Positions 53,636 to 62,937 are shown, counted from the stretch's first letter. The stretch: DNA of 64,000 nt from Serripes groenlandicus (GCA_031761405.1 JASEVX010000007.1:61205062-61269061); one strand, 5' to 3'. The notes: generated by a model from the sequence alone, not told the origin. Made by a program: numbers and translations.

Positions 53636-53852
53636 TTAACCTTTTCCCACATACAATAAATCTACAGCAGACGATTTCGAAGAAACCATAAGTCAAATAT
53701 ATGGAAACTCCCTATCAATGAAAGAACTATCAATAAATTAAGTTGAACACATTGTAGCAAAAGGAGAAATTGCTCGTTCCGTTGCTGGAATGTTTTTAAA
53801 AGTCGTCTGCTTTAGAGGCGTCAGAGAGCGTCTACACGTGGGACAAGGTCAA
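53636..53852 (+). mobile_element. Rep-B element, hairpin arm deleted
   Basis: TTAACCTTTTCCCACATACA to CACGTGGGACAAGGTCAA. GCTCGTTCCGTTGCTGGAAT replaces the right arm. Confidence 0.8.
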
Positions 53853-54001
53853 TGGGCTTGTATAAAGGTACTTGGTTAGTAGCCCCACCCTAGGGACGTT
53901 AGAAGTCACAGCCGGGATTATATTACATGCAGGCGGCGTGTGGAGACTCCGGTGAGAGTGTGCGTATTTGCGGGTTCAGCGTGGTCATCACAATACGCAG
54001 T
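53853..54001. other. No gene seen
   Basis: Short spacer between rep-B copies. Confidence 0.3.
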
Positions 54002-54230
54002 TTAAACCCTTCCCACTTGCAGACGCGTTTCGACACATCTGCAGCCCACGACTTTTGAAAACAACGTGGCAAATGCAGAAATTGCTCATGATGAGTAATT
54101 TCTCCATTTGCCACAATGTTTTCAACTCTATTTAATAACTATATAATCATTTGTATAGATTTTGCATACTTTGTCCTAGCTGTTTTCAAGGTCGTCTGCT
54201 GCCAATTTCCTGTATGCGGGAAAGGGTTTA
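54002..54230 (-). mobile_element. Rep-B element, full length
   Basis: TTAAACCCTTCCCACTTGCA to GCGGGAAAGGGTTTA. GCTCATGATGAGT hairpin; arms AACGTGGCAAATG / CATTTGCCAC pair with a shared change. Confidence 0.9.
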
Positions 54231-54259
54231 CAAGAACCCATAATCGCAAGGCGTGGCTT

Positions 54260-54685
54260 AATGGTCCCCTGTCCTAATACAGACGCATGTTGACACATCT
54301 GCAGCAGACGACTTTCGAAAACATTGAGCGATTTCTACTTTGGCGGAAATGTGTTTTTTTAACTCGATAAAATATTGTATTTTCATTTACATTCTTATTT
54401 ACATATGTGTGCAGTTTCATTTACATTTGTATGCTGATTCATTTACATTATTTTTACATATGTTTGCAGTTTCATTTACATTATTTTTACATATGATTGC
54501 AGTTTCATTTACATTTTTTTTACATATGTTTGCAGTTTCATTTACATTATTTTACATATGTTTGCAGTTTCATTTACATTTTTTTACATATGTATGCAGT
54601 TTAATTTACATTATTTTTGCGTATGTATGCAGATATGCTTTCAAAGTCGACTGCACCAGATTTGATGTATGTAAGATAGGGTTAT
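54260..54685 (-). mobile_element. Rep-B copy enlarged by an internal minisatellite
   Basis: Left CAGACGCATGTTGACACATC and GCAGCAGACGACTTTCG; right TTTCAAAGTCGACTGCACC and TGTAAGATAGGGTTA. The hairpin is reduced to GAGCGATTTCTACTTTGG, and the spacer has expanded into about eight tandem units. Confidence 0.75.
54381..54632. repeat. Minisatellite inside rep-B, about eight 32-34 bp units
   Basis: Unit TTTCATTTACATTATTTTTA + CATATGTTTGCAG. T-run length varies between units. It produces a 147-codon frame rich in FHLH/SFTLF, which is an artefact of the repeat. Confidence 0.92.
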
Positions 54686-54760
54686 ATACTAACTACATTG
54701 CAACGTGCAGTAAATCTTATACAATAGCTGACAATTCAAATGCACGAGTTCACGTGCGTC

Positions 54761-54982
54761 TTACCCACATGCAGCAAATCTGAAGCAGACGACTTTGAAA
54801 ATATATACTCAACGAATATGGAAAATCTCTATAATGGTAGGTATAATGACTGAAAAAAGTTAAAAAAAATTATGGCAGAAGGAGAAATTGCTCGTTTTGA
54901 GCAATTTGTCCTTTTGTCAAGATGTTTTCAAAAGTCGTCTGCTGCAGATGCGTCAAAATGCGTCTTACATGTAGGAAAGGGC
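54761..54982 (+). mobile_element. Rep-B element
   Basis: TTACCCACATGCAGCAAATC to TACATGTAGGAAAGGGC. GCTCGTTTTGAGC hairpin. TTAA lost on both sides. Confidence 0.85.
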
Positions 54983-55470
54983 ATGGTTCGCTGTTGCCAT
55001 AGCCCCAACCTCCCTTTTACGCCCGGCGAGGATTTATTTCTTACATAACTAATTAATTCACGATATAAGGCGAAAACAAAAAGAAGTCAGCTAAAGTGCA
55101 AAGTCAGGAGGGCGGATTCATCTGATAGCCTATAGAGATTATTAAAATATTGAAGACAACTATTTGATAATTAATAAGATAACCATGCAATTTCACCGAT
55201 GCAATCTATCCTTAATGAGACTCGAGAGCGTGCACATGTAATACGATACGTTGTTCACTCTTTACCTTATATAATAATTTGAGACTTATCATTTTTGAAA
55301 ACATCTGAAGAAAATCATCAATAAATCATTTGAAATTATATTTTTCCCTCAGTTTTTCATAACACTGTTGGGCTCAAAGTGTAATTGCTCGTTTCGACCT
55401 TCTAAGGACAATTCTTTTGAATTTAGTTCACTGCAAAGACGTAGCAGGTTTTTCTGCTTCACGATAATTT
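54983..55470. other. No gene; possible old rep-B trace
   Basis: GTGTAATTGCTCGTTTCGAC at about 55380 might be a decayed rep-B hairpin. Otherwise unassigned. Confidence 0.35.
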
Positions 55471-55524
55471 AAAACGCAACTCGGTTAACTTATACATGTA
55501 ATTTAAACTACAATAACAATTCAA

Positions 55525-55763
55525 TACCCCCTTTCAACACACGCAGACGTATTTTGGCGTATTTGCAGCAGACGGACTTTGAAAAACATTGTGATAAAAA
55601 GAGAAAGTGCACTTAATGAGCAATCTCTTCTGTTGTCACAATGCTTTCATCTCTGAATCATCTTCTTGCCACACGTTGTGTTCATACGTCTAGTCCATAA
55701 TGTTACATACATGACTTCACGAAGACGTCTGCTGCAGATCAGTTGTATGAAGAAAGTGTTGCG
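55525..55763 (-). mobile_element. Rep-B copy in unit 1 of a duplication
   Basis: CCCCCTTTCAACACACGCAG, GCAGCAGACGGACTTTG, GCACTTAATGAGCAATCTC hairpin remnant, ACGTCTGCTGCAGATC. Right end TGAAGAAAGTGTT. Confidence 0.75.
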
Positions 55764-55902
55764 GTGTCTCTACCAGACGTCTCCACCAGTATCAATACTC
55801 ACGCCGAGATCACGCCGAGATCCCGGGGATTTGACCCCAATCACCACTTGACGAAAATGTAAAACGAAATTCGGTTAACTAATACATGTAATTAAAACTA
55901 CA

Positions 55903-56134
55903 ATAAGTTCAATAAGCCCTTTTAATACACGCAGACGTATTTTGGCGCATTTACAGCAGACGACTTTCGAAATAATTGTGATAAAAAGAGATATTGCTCT
56001 TTAACGATTAATTCCTCCTGTTGTCACAATGCTTTCATCTGATTACGTTGTATTCATTTATATATTTCTTCAAAGTTTTAGATAAATGATTTCAAAGTCG
56101 TCTGCTGCAGATTATGTTGTATGAATAGAGTGTT
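55903..56134 (-). mobile_element. Rep-B copy in unit 2 of a duplication
   Basis: CCCTTTTAATACACGCAGAC, ACAGCAGACGACTTTCG, GCTCTTTAACGATTAAT in place of the hairpin, AAAGTCGTCTGCTGCAG. Right end TGAATAGAGTGTT. Confidence 0.75.
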
Positions 56135-56301
56135 CACCAAGATGTATTCACCCAGTATTAATACTCACGCCGAGATCCCGAGGATTGACTCCCAATCACC
56201 ATCAGATTCGAGCCAAAGACCCCCTTGATTTGATCAAACGGCTTGGACTCGGCTCATTTGCTTACGTGTGGCAATGTTGCGATGCAGAAAGTCAACGTTC
56301 A

Positions 56302-56945
56302 CTCGTTCAACGCCGATTTTTTTCTAAAGCAGAATTCTTCAATGTTCAAAATCGAGTGACTTCATTTTTCATGCATTTTAACCCTTTCCCCTCATACGAC
56401 AATTTTGCAGCATACTTTAACCCTTTCCCTCATACGACAATTCTGCAGCAGACGACTTTGAACATACTTTAACCCACCCCCTCATACGACAATTCTGCAG
56501 CAGACGACTTTGAACATACTTTAACCCTTTCCCTCATACGACAATTCTGCAGCAGACGACTTTGAACATACTTTAACCCTTTCCCTCATACGACAATTCT
56601 GCAGCAGACGACTTTGAACATACTTTAACCCTTTCCCTCATACGACAATTCTGCAGCAGACGACTTTGAACATACTTTAACCCTTTCCCTCATACGACAA
56701 TTCTGCAGCAGACGACTTTGAACATACTTTAACCCTTACCCTCATACGACAATTCTGCAGCAGACGACTTTGAACATACTTATACCCTTTCCCTCATACG
56801 ACAATTCTGCAGCAGACGACTTTGAACATACTTTAATAATTTTGAAAACTTAAAGGCACAGGTGAGGCAGCTCGTTACGAGTGGTATCATCTGGCTCTGC
56901 ACTGTTTGTTAAAACCCCAATATAGCCATTAGCGCTGAAAGAGTT
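56302..56945 (-). mobile_element. Rep-C copy expanded by an internal array
   Basis: Left piece CGTTCAACGCCGATTTTTTT ... TGTTCAAAATCGAGTGAC; right piece TAATTTTGAAAACTTAAAGG, AGGCAGCTCGTTACGAG, ending AGCGCTGAAAGAGTTTA. Between them are nine tandem copies of a rep-B terminus. Confidence 0.85.
56380..56834 (+). repeat. Array of rep-B left ends, nine units of 52 bp
   Basis: AACCCTTTCCCTCATACGAC starts units at 56380, 56419, 56471, 56523, 56575, 56627, 56679, 56731 and 56783. Units are exactly 52 bp except the first, which is 39 bp through an internal deletion. Each is the first 46 or so bases of rep-B plus CATACTTT. Units 4-7 look identical. No hairpin or right end is present. Confidence 0.96.
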
Positions 56946-57110
56946 TATGTTTGCTACAATACTTTCGATTGACAAATTCCCCTTTCTACCATATTGAATT
57001 ATTAAAAATAAGGGAAATCGCTAAATCTAACAATTACTACATTCATTTCTTTTTCAATTTTATATTTAAAGTGATACTTAAAAGTGTTAAGGTGTTTTTT
57101 TAAAATATAT
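56946..57110. other. No gene seen
   Basis: AT-rich spacer. Confidence 0.3.
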
Positions 57111-57149
57111 CATATCACTTATATTCATAGACGATGCGTTTAATTATTT

Positions 57150-57355
57150 CCAATATGTAGACGTTTTCGGATGCCTCTGTAGTAAATGCTTTTTGAAACA
57201 TTTTGGCAAATGGAGAAAATGCAAACGAGCAATTTCTAATTTTGCCAAATCTGTTTAATAGTTTAAAAATTCATTGTAGAGATTTTTCCATAATTTGTTC
57301 TAGATGTTATCACAGTCGTATGCTGCATATTTGTTGTATGTGGGAAAGGGTTAAA
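57150..57355 (-). mobile_element. Rep-B, triplication copy 1
   Basis: CGGATGCCTCTGTAGTAAAT, GCAAACGAGCAATTTC hairpin remnant, right end GTGGGAAAGGGTTAA. Confidence 0.78.
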
Positions 57356-57570
57356 ACACGAATGCATGCGAGCACACGAACTTGGATACACTTGAAATAG
57401 ATTTAAGACAGACACAGGAGGACCCAGTTGGCATCCATGCAGTAGACCGATTAGTATATCTGCACAAACATGATTTTGTTATTAGAATGCTATTCCCGAA
57501 TAATTTATATAACAACTTTTGATACAACTTCATTTATATTTCATATCACTTATATTCACAGACGATGCGT

Positions 57571-57787
57571 TTAATTTATTCCAATATGTAGAGGTTTTCT
57601 GATGCCTCTGCAGTAAATGCTTTTTGAAAACATTGTGGCAAATGGAGAAAATGCAAATGAGCAATTTCTAATTTTACCAACTATGTTTAATAGTTTAACA
57701 TTCATTATAGAGCTTTTCCATAAACAAAATTCTAGATGCTGTCAAAGTTGTCTCCTGCATATTTTTTGTATTTGGGAAACGGGGTTA
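57571..57787 (-). mobile_element. Rep-B, triplication copy 2
   Basis: CTGATGCCTCTGCAGTAAAT, AACATTGTGGCAAATGGAG, right end TTGGGAAACGGGGTTAA. Confidence 0.78.
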
Positions 57788-58010
57788 AAATGCCATATCA
57801 TGCGAGCACACGAACTCTGATACACTTGGAATAGATTTAAGACAGAAACTGGAGGACCCAGTTGGCATCCATGCAGGAGACCGATTAGTATAATCTGCAC
57901 CAACATGATTTTGTTATTAGGATGATATTCCCGAATAATTTATAAAACAACTTTTGATACAACTTCATTAATATTTCATATCACTTATATTCAAAGACGA
58001 TGCGTTTAAT

Positions 58011-58218
58011 TATTTCCAATATGTAGACGTTTTCTGATGCCTCTGCAGTAAATGCTTTTTGAAAACATTGTGGCAAACGGAGAAATGCAAATGAGCAATT
58101 TCTAATTTAACCAAATCTGTTTAATAGTTTAACATTCATTATATAGATTTGTTCATAATTTGGTCTAGATGTTATTAAAGTCGTGTGCTGCAGATTTGTT
58201 GTATGTGGGATCGGGTTA
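58011..58218 (-). mobile_element. Rep-B, triplication copy 3
   Basis: CTGATGCCTCTGCAGTAAAT, GCAAACGGAGAAATGC, AAGTCGTGTGCTGCAG, right end GTGGGATCGGGTTAA. Confidence 0.78.
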
Positions 58219-58438
58219 AAACACCAATGCATGTTAGCGCATGAACTTAAATTCACTTGGAATATATTTAAGACAGACACAGGAGGACCCAGTTGGATCC
58301 ATGCACTAGACTGATTAGTATATCTGCAGCAACATGATTTTGTTATTATGATAACGCATTAGGATGCTATCCCCCCCCCCCCCCATCATTTATATAACAA
58401 CTTTTGATACAACTGTTGCAGTTCCTTCTATTAGTGAT

Positions 58439-58731
58439 GTCGAGTCCCGGTAGCTCAGTCGGTAAAGACGCGCGCTGTCAATCCAGGGGTTATGAGTTCG
58501 AATCCCTGCTCGGCCAACTTTCTTTCCGACGTTTGACAAAAGTCATTACGACATGCGTCATTCGTCTTTCACCAATGGGCTAAGTCTATGTGGAAAAGCC
58601 GCCAGTTGATTGGGAAGATTGTTGTGTGGAGTACTGGTTTGAGAAAACCAGGAAACACATGAGTAGGTGAACTGGCCGCCGTGATATTACTGAGAAATTG
58701 TTGAAAACGGCGTTAAACCCCAATCAATCTA
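58439..58731 (+). mobile_element. SINE-D, full length with target duplication
   Basis: Head CGAGTCCCGGTAGCTCAGTC, B box TATGAGTTCGAATCCC, body, GGCGTTAAACCCCAATCAAT tail. Flanked by 12 bp repeats TCTATTAGTGAT at 58427-58438 and 58732-58743. Among the cleanest SINE insertions here. Confidence 0.95.
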
Positions 58732-58761
58732 TCTATTAGTGATACATTGCACGCATAGGTA

Positions 58762-59131
58762 TACAGTCGAACCAGTGCTAAAGACCACATTTGAATAGCA
58801 GTGTCATGTCTATAACGACCGTAGTGTTAGGCGACCAAGTACTCATTTTATGCATAAATGACCCTGTAAATAAAGACAACCTGTGAACAAAGACCATGCG
58901 TATTGATGTCTTCCCATGGGTGGTCTTTATATACATTGTACGCATAGGTATACAGTCGAACCAGTGCTAAATACCACATTTGAATAGCAATATCCTGTCT
59001 ATAACAGCCATATTTTTAGATTTTCTATTTCCAATTTTCTTCATAAATGACCCTGCAAATAAAGACCACCTGTGAACCAAGACTAGATTGTTGTCTTCCC
59101 ATGTGTGATCCTTAAACACAGGTTGGACTGT
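58762..59131 (+). repeat. Family I, two tandem copies
   Basis: Each copy begins ACAGTCGAACCAGTGCTAAA or similar (58762, 58952) and carries ATAAATGACCCTG and ACCTGTGAACAAAGACC. The second ends CAGGTTGGACTGT, an inverted match to the ACAGTCGAACC start. A TIR element tandemly duplicated with a period of about 190 bp. Confidence 0.75.
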
Positions 59132-59333
59132 ACTTTAAGTAGATGAAAAACTGTTAAGTAAAGGAATAAATCTCTATGAAAAACTGTCTATTAACTAAAT
59201 CATTTTAGGCTCTTTGTAAGTGAAAACAACACATTTGTCCCTATGATGGGCTACTCACTGAGTTAATTTAATCAGGGCCCACTGTACTGTTAGTAAAGAT
59301 GATTATGAATTGTGTCCCAGAATAAACCCACCG
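59132..59333. other. No gene seen
   Basis: Unassigned spacer. Confidence 0.3.
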
Positions 59334-59575
59334 TTAATCCTATGCCACACACATGCGATTTCGGATGTTTCTGCAGCAGACGAATTTTGAAAACATCGAG
59401 GTAAAGAAATCGAGACATTGTTCATGATGCAATGTCTCCTTTTACCTCGATGTTTTCAATCATCCTATTCAACCCTTTTCAATACTTATGCGTTCATATA
59501 TAAAGAAATTTCATACTTTTTCCTAAAAGTGTTCAAAGTCGTCTGCTGCAGATTTTGTATGTGGGGAAAAAGGCT
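59334..59575 (-). mobile_element. Rep-B element with covarying arms
   Basis: GTTTCTGCAGCAGACGAATT left arm. AACATCGAGGTAAA pairs with TTTACCTCGATGTT, and GAGACATTG with CAATGTCTC, so changes relative to other copies are matched on both arms. Right end TGTGGGGAAAAAGGC. Confidence 0.85.
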
Positions 59576-59687
59576 TATCGTAATTATTACATGTGCGGAA
59601 AAAACTACTTATCGTTGTATCCATTCTGAAGTAGTCAGATAGATACTGCTTCTTGGCGGTAGTGTGAACGAATTATGTATCTTTTAG

Positions 59688-60240
59688 GTCAAATTACGCC
59701 AAAGACATCCACTGACATACTGACCCAAATAGTCCCTAAGAAAACCCTTATTTGCGTAGGAATGAGAGTATACCATCTTCAGAATATATTGAATATATGA
59801 CACCGAGTTTAAAAGGATTGTACATGTGTATAGGATGCACTGGAAATGATTGATTTGATCACTTTTTAAAGTATTTCGACCTTGTTTGAAAGTGAAAGTA
59901 GAGAATGCTAAACACCGGTTTTGTCCGGGCCCGATTTGGTTCAAAATGACGGTAACCATTTTTGCCTGGTGAATTCTTTCTTAGATAATGTATGACCCCC
60001 CAAAAAAACACACACACACACACACACACACACATTTCCATTTTCTTTTGATTGGTTTTTTAAAGCGTAGATGTAACTCTTTTCAATGATATATGGTGTT
60101 CAACATGAGAAACGATTAAAAAGTTTGACAATTTAGGACTGAAACTGGTCGATTTACATGGAAACAGAGAATACATTTATTTGGTGTATTGTAACCTTTA
60201 GGTTTTAGATATAGGTCACAATACACCAAATAAATAAATT
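59688..60240. repeat. Family H copy with terminal hairpin
   Basis: Matches 15335-15780 over its length. Here a (CA)n run is inserted, and the TTTATTTGGTGTATTGT end is followed 20 bases later by its reverse complement ACAATACACCAAATAAA. The hairpin suggests an inverted-end junction absent from the other copy. Confidence 0.75.
60008..60034. repeat. (CA)n microsatellite
   Basis: About 13 uninterrupted dinucleotide units within family H, at a place where the 15.6 kb copy has none. Confidence 0.95.
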
Positions 60241-60248
60241 CGTTCTTT

Positions 60249-60300
60249 GTTTTCAAAATGGTGTCTGCTGTAAAAGTGTAGCATGGGGGAAAGGGTTAAC
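60249..60300 (+). mobile_element. Rep-B right-end fragment
   Basis: TTTTCAAAATGGTGTCTGCT then GCATGGGGGAAAGGGTTAA. Its TTAA is the left TTAA of the next rep-B. Confidence 0.65.
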
Positions 60301-60527
60301 CATATCCCACATACAACGGTTTAGCAGACGACTAAGAAACATCCTAACAAAATAAAAATGAAAATTCTCCAAAAAGGAGAGTTTAATTATAAAATAGTAT
60401 TAACATATTCTGGCAGACGGAGAAAATGCTCATTATGATCAATTTCTCCTTTTGCCACCAATCTTTTCAAAAGTCGTCTACTGCAGATGTGCCGGAATGA
60501 ACGCGTCTATACCTGGGTCAGGGTTGA
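60296..60527 (+). mobile_element. Rep-B element, older copy
   Basis: TTAACCATATCCCACATACA to CTGGGTCAGGGTTGA. GCTCATTATGATCAATTTC hairpin with a mismatch. AAAAGTCGTCTACTGCAGAT arm. Confidence 0.8.
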
Positions 60528-60875
60528 AGGTGATATTGTCGATAAAAATGACGACTTACTTACACAATAGAAGCTGGATGAATGAAGGTCGCCATTTCAT
60601 TCATAATAAATACCTATCCCTAGACGGAGAGGCCCCATACCAACATATGCTACAGCAATTATATCCCCACCACAAAACCCCTACACGAAATAAGGGCTAC
60701 GTTTCTTTGTTCTCTTGGGACAGGCTTTCTACACGTAACATGTGCTACCCCTGTGCGAAAGTCACACGTTTTTTTAATGTTAGAACTCTTTTGACGACTT
60801 CAAGTACAATAGCCGTAACAGGTTTTAAAATGCGCTTTTACATTAATTGTGAAACACATTCTTTTAATGATTTAA
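60528..60875. other. Repeat-free stretch with open frame
   Basis: A 151-codon plus-strand frame (60452-60907) starts and ends in neighbouring rep-B copies. Its central part, about 105 codons, is free of known repeats. I recognise no domain, signal or transmembrane segment. Probably chance, but it is the longest frame not built on a tandem repeat. Confidence 0.2.
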
Positions 60876-61077
60876 TTAACTGTTTCCCTCATATAAACAC
60901 TTTCTGACGCCCCTGAAGCAGACGACTTTTAAACACATTGTGACAAAAGGAGAAATTGCTCATAACGAGCAATTTCTCCATTTGCCACACTGTTTTCAAC
61001 TGTTCCCTGTATATTTTTGCAGTATTTTGTTCAAAGACGTCTAATGCAAATGTATTGAAGGTGGGGGAGAGGGTTAA
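60876..61077 (-). mobile_element. Rep-B element
   Basis: TTAACTGTTTCCCTCATATA to GTGGGGGAGAGGGTTAA. GCTCATAACGAGC hairpin. Spacer shortened. Confidence 0.9.
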
Positions 61078-61098
61078 TCAAGTTATACTATATACTGA

Positions 61099-61293
61099 CA
61101 GGGCTCTAGATACTGAGGGATGAACAGCTCTTTTCTTCACAATATATCTCTTATTATTCAACTAAACCATATGATGAGTGTATTCAAAAGAATCGTCTAA
61201 TAGAGACGATTCTTTTGAGTACCCACAACATGGGGTTAAAGGGTCACTTACGGATTTTAGAACAAGCAAAACGCCCCTTAGCTTAGAGCTCTG
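61099..61293. mobile_element. Element G, second copy
   Basis: Ends CAGGGCTCTAGATA and TTAGAGCTCTG are inverted. The central hairpin TCAAAAGAATCGTCT / AGACGATTCTTTTGA is perfect. Shares GGATTTTAGAACA with 13858-14050. Flanks show no clear target duplication. Confidence 0.75.
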
Positions 61294-61468
61294 CGCGGCC
61301 ATCATCATTAGGATACATTTGATATTTTTTTCTGGAGCACTGCTCATATCTACCCGTGTTAAAATACGCTAAGGTAGGTTTTCCTGGGAGCACCGCACAT
61401 AACTCTCCCCTTTGAAAGAAAACGTCAACGCCAGTATCTAAATAGTGTATGTACACTTGGTATTTTTT

Positions 61469-61741
61469 TTACCAAGGTTAATCATCTCGCCATAAAGTCT
61501 TTATAAGCGTTAAATAATTATTCTTGGTAAAAACAATGGAAATTTAGGTGCCATTGCTCAAAAAGAGCAATGGCACCTAAATTTGCATTGTTTACAAAGG
61601 GGTCAAAATCGCCCTTAAACCAGGGTTTTCAATATAGGTTTTTAGTTGCAACCGTTTCACGCCAAGCCCTCGATTTGTACTTCTTGTCAAATAAAATAAA
61701 CTTAGTTCGTTTAACGGTTTAGTACGCAATAACCTTGGTAA
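61469..61741. mobile_element. Element N, 273 bp MITE with perfect 12 bp ends
   Basis: TTACCAAGGTTA and TAACCTTGGTAA are exact inverted repeats. The left-centre carries a long hairpin AATTTAGGTGCCATTGCTC / GAGCAATGGCACCTAAATT separated by five A's. No coding capacity. Single copy in this window. Confidence 0.82.
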
Positions 61742-61749
61742 CAGATGAC

Positions 61750-62214
61750 TTAACCCTTTACATAATACGCAGCGTCTTTTTAAAAAGACACCACTGTAGA
61801 AGACAACTTTGAAATTATTGAGGGGAAAGGAGCAACTGTTTTAGATTGAGAATTTCTCCGTCCCGACAATGTTTATAACTTCGTTTCAGATTTTCTTTAT
61901 AAATATTTGCCACGTGTTACATTATTTAGATAGGTTTTTCAAAGCAGACAAGACGCGCCGGAAGCTCAGTCGGTAGTTACGCGGGCTGTCAATCCCGGGG
62001 TTTTGAGTTCGAACCCCAGTACGGACAACATTCCTACGAGGTTTGACAAAAGTCACTGTCACAAGCGTCATTCGTCTTCCACCAAGTGCCTTCAGTCTAC
62101 GTGGAAAGGTGTGTAGAGTACTGGTGTACTTATCAATGTATATCATTAATCTGTGCGAAAGGTTGAATTAATATTTTCAAATTCGTCTTGCAGATGTGTT
62201 GTGTGAAAGGGTTT
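61750..62214 (-). mobile_element. Rep-B copy interrupted by a SINE
   Basis: Left piece TTAACCCTTTACATAATACG ... AATTTCTCCGTCCCGAC; right piece TTCAAATTCGTCTTGCAGAT ... GTGTGAAAGGGTTTA. A truncated SINE-D lies between. Hairpin decayed. Confidence 0.65.
61953..62130 (+). mobile_element. SINE-D, 3'-truncated
   Basis: GCGCCGGAAGCTCAGTCGGT head, B box TTGAGTTCGAACCCC, TTTGACAAAAGTCAC body, then GTGTGTAGAGTACTGGTG and no tail. Loss of the tail means it is a dead copy. Confidence 0.78.
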
Positions 62215-62706
62215 ATTAACTCATTTGCAGTAGAAAGCGTTCGATGATCCTACCTTTTGAGCATTTCATCCTTTGCCTAAAGTGTCACCAAAAGCCTTCT
62301 ACTGATGGCTAAATTTAACTGCATAGAATCATAATAATCACCTTCCTATGTGATTGCCCGCTGACCTTAATGGAATATGCCCTATAACATCTATTTCTAT
62401 TTTTTATGCATACGCTAATCAATATAGTGCGATGAATTTAAAGTAAAATCTACCTAATAATCTTTACATGTACAATCAGTTGAATGAAGTATATAGTTTG
62501 TATAGTTTGTACACTTTATTATTTCCAACTTTGCAAATATTCATCGGATGAAAAAGCAGCAGACGGCACGAAAATCTTCCTTCTTGGTAAAAGGATAAGT
62601 AATTAGCTGGATGAAATTCAAGCAGAAAAAAAAAAGAAACACAACGTTTCATCATCCCATCTGACCTGAATCTGAATAAAACGTCAACCAAATACATGTA
62701 CACTTA
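62215..62706. other. No gene seen
   Basis: AT-rich. A 75-codon minus-strand frame at 62476-62703 is unrecognised. Confidence 0.4.
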
Positions 62707-62916
62707 TTAACCCTATCCCTCATATAGACGCTTTCTGACGCCTCTGCAGCAGACGGCTTTTTGAAAACATAGTGACAAAAGAAGAAATTGCACAAAACGT
62801 GCAATTTCTCCGTTTGAGACAATTTTTTCAACTTTAATTATAGAGATTTTCTATTTTTTGACAAAATATGTTCAAAGTCGTCTGCTGCAGAATTGCCGTA
62901 TGAGGTAAAGGGTTAA
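62707..62916 (-). mobile_element. Rep-B element, GCAC subtype
   Basis: TTAACCCTATCCCTCATATA to ATGAGGTAAAGGGTTAA. Tip TTGCACAAAACGTGCAA. The spacer has lost the GTCATAGGTTATCC segment. Confidence 0.94.
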
Positions 62917-62937
62917 GTTCCTATGGTCATTACTAGC

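Larger units (their letters stand above)
55471..56205. repeat. Tandem duplication, about 345-390 bp units
   Basis: Unit 1 (55471-55859) and unit 2 (55861-56205) share flanks CTCGGTTAACT/TTCGGTTAACT and ATACTCACGCCGAGATC. Each contains one rep-B. Unit 1 has an extra CACGCCGAGAT duplication. Confidence 0.85.
57111..58413. repeat. Tandem triplication, units of about 431-436 bp
   Basis: CATATCACTTATATTCA starts units at 57111, 57542 and 57978. Each unit includes a rep-B and the flank GACCCAGTTGGCATCCATGC ... ACAACTTTTGATACAACT. Units differ at scattered sites. Unit 3 carries a 14-base C run (about 58371-58384). Confidence 0.93.

Noticed and set aside
54340..54783. 147-codon frame with repeated hydrophobic FHLHLYA/SFTLF segments resembling membrane helices
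   Set aside because: The hydrophobicity comes from T-rich minisatellite units inside a rep-B element.
56380..56834. Telomere-like repeat (AACCCT-containing units)
   Set aside because: Only one AACCCT per 52 bp. The rest of the unit is the rep-B terminus, so it is not telomeric.
60452..60907. 151-codon frame as a possible gene
   Set aside because: Begins and ends in rep-B transposon copies, with no recognised motif. A frame of this length can arise by chance in 64 kb on six frames.
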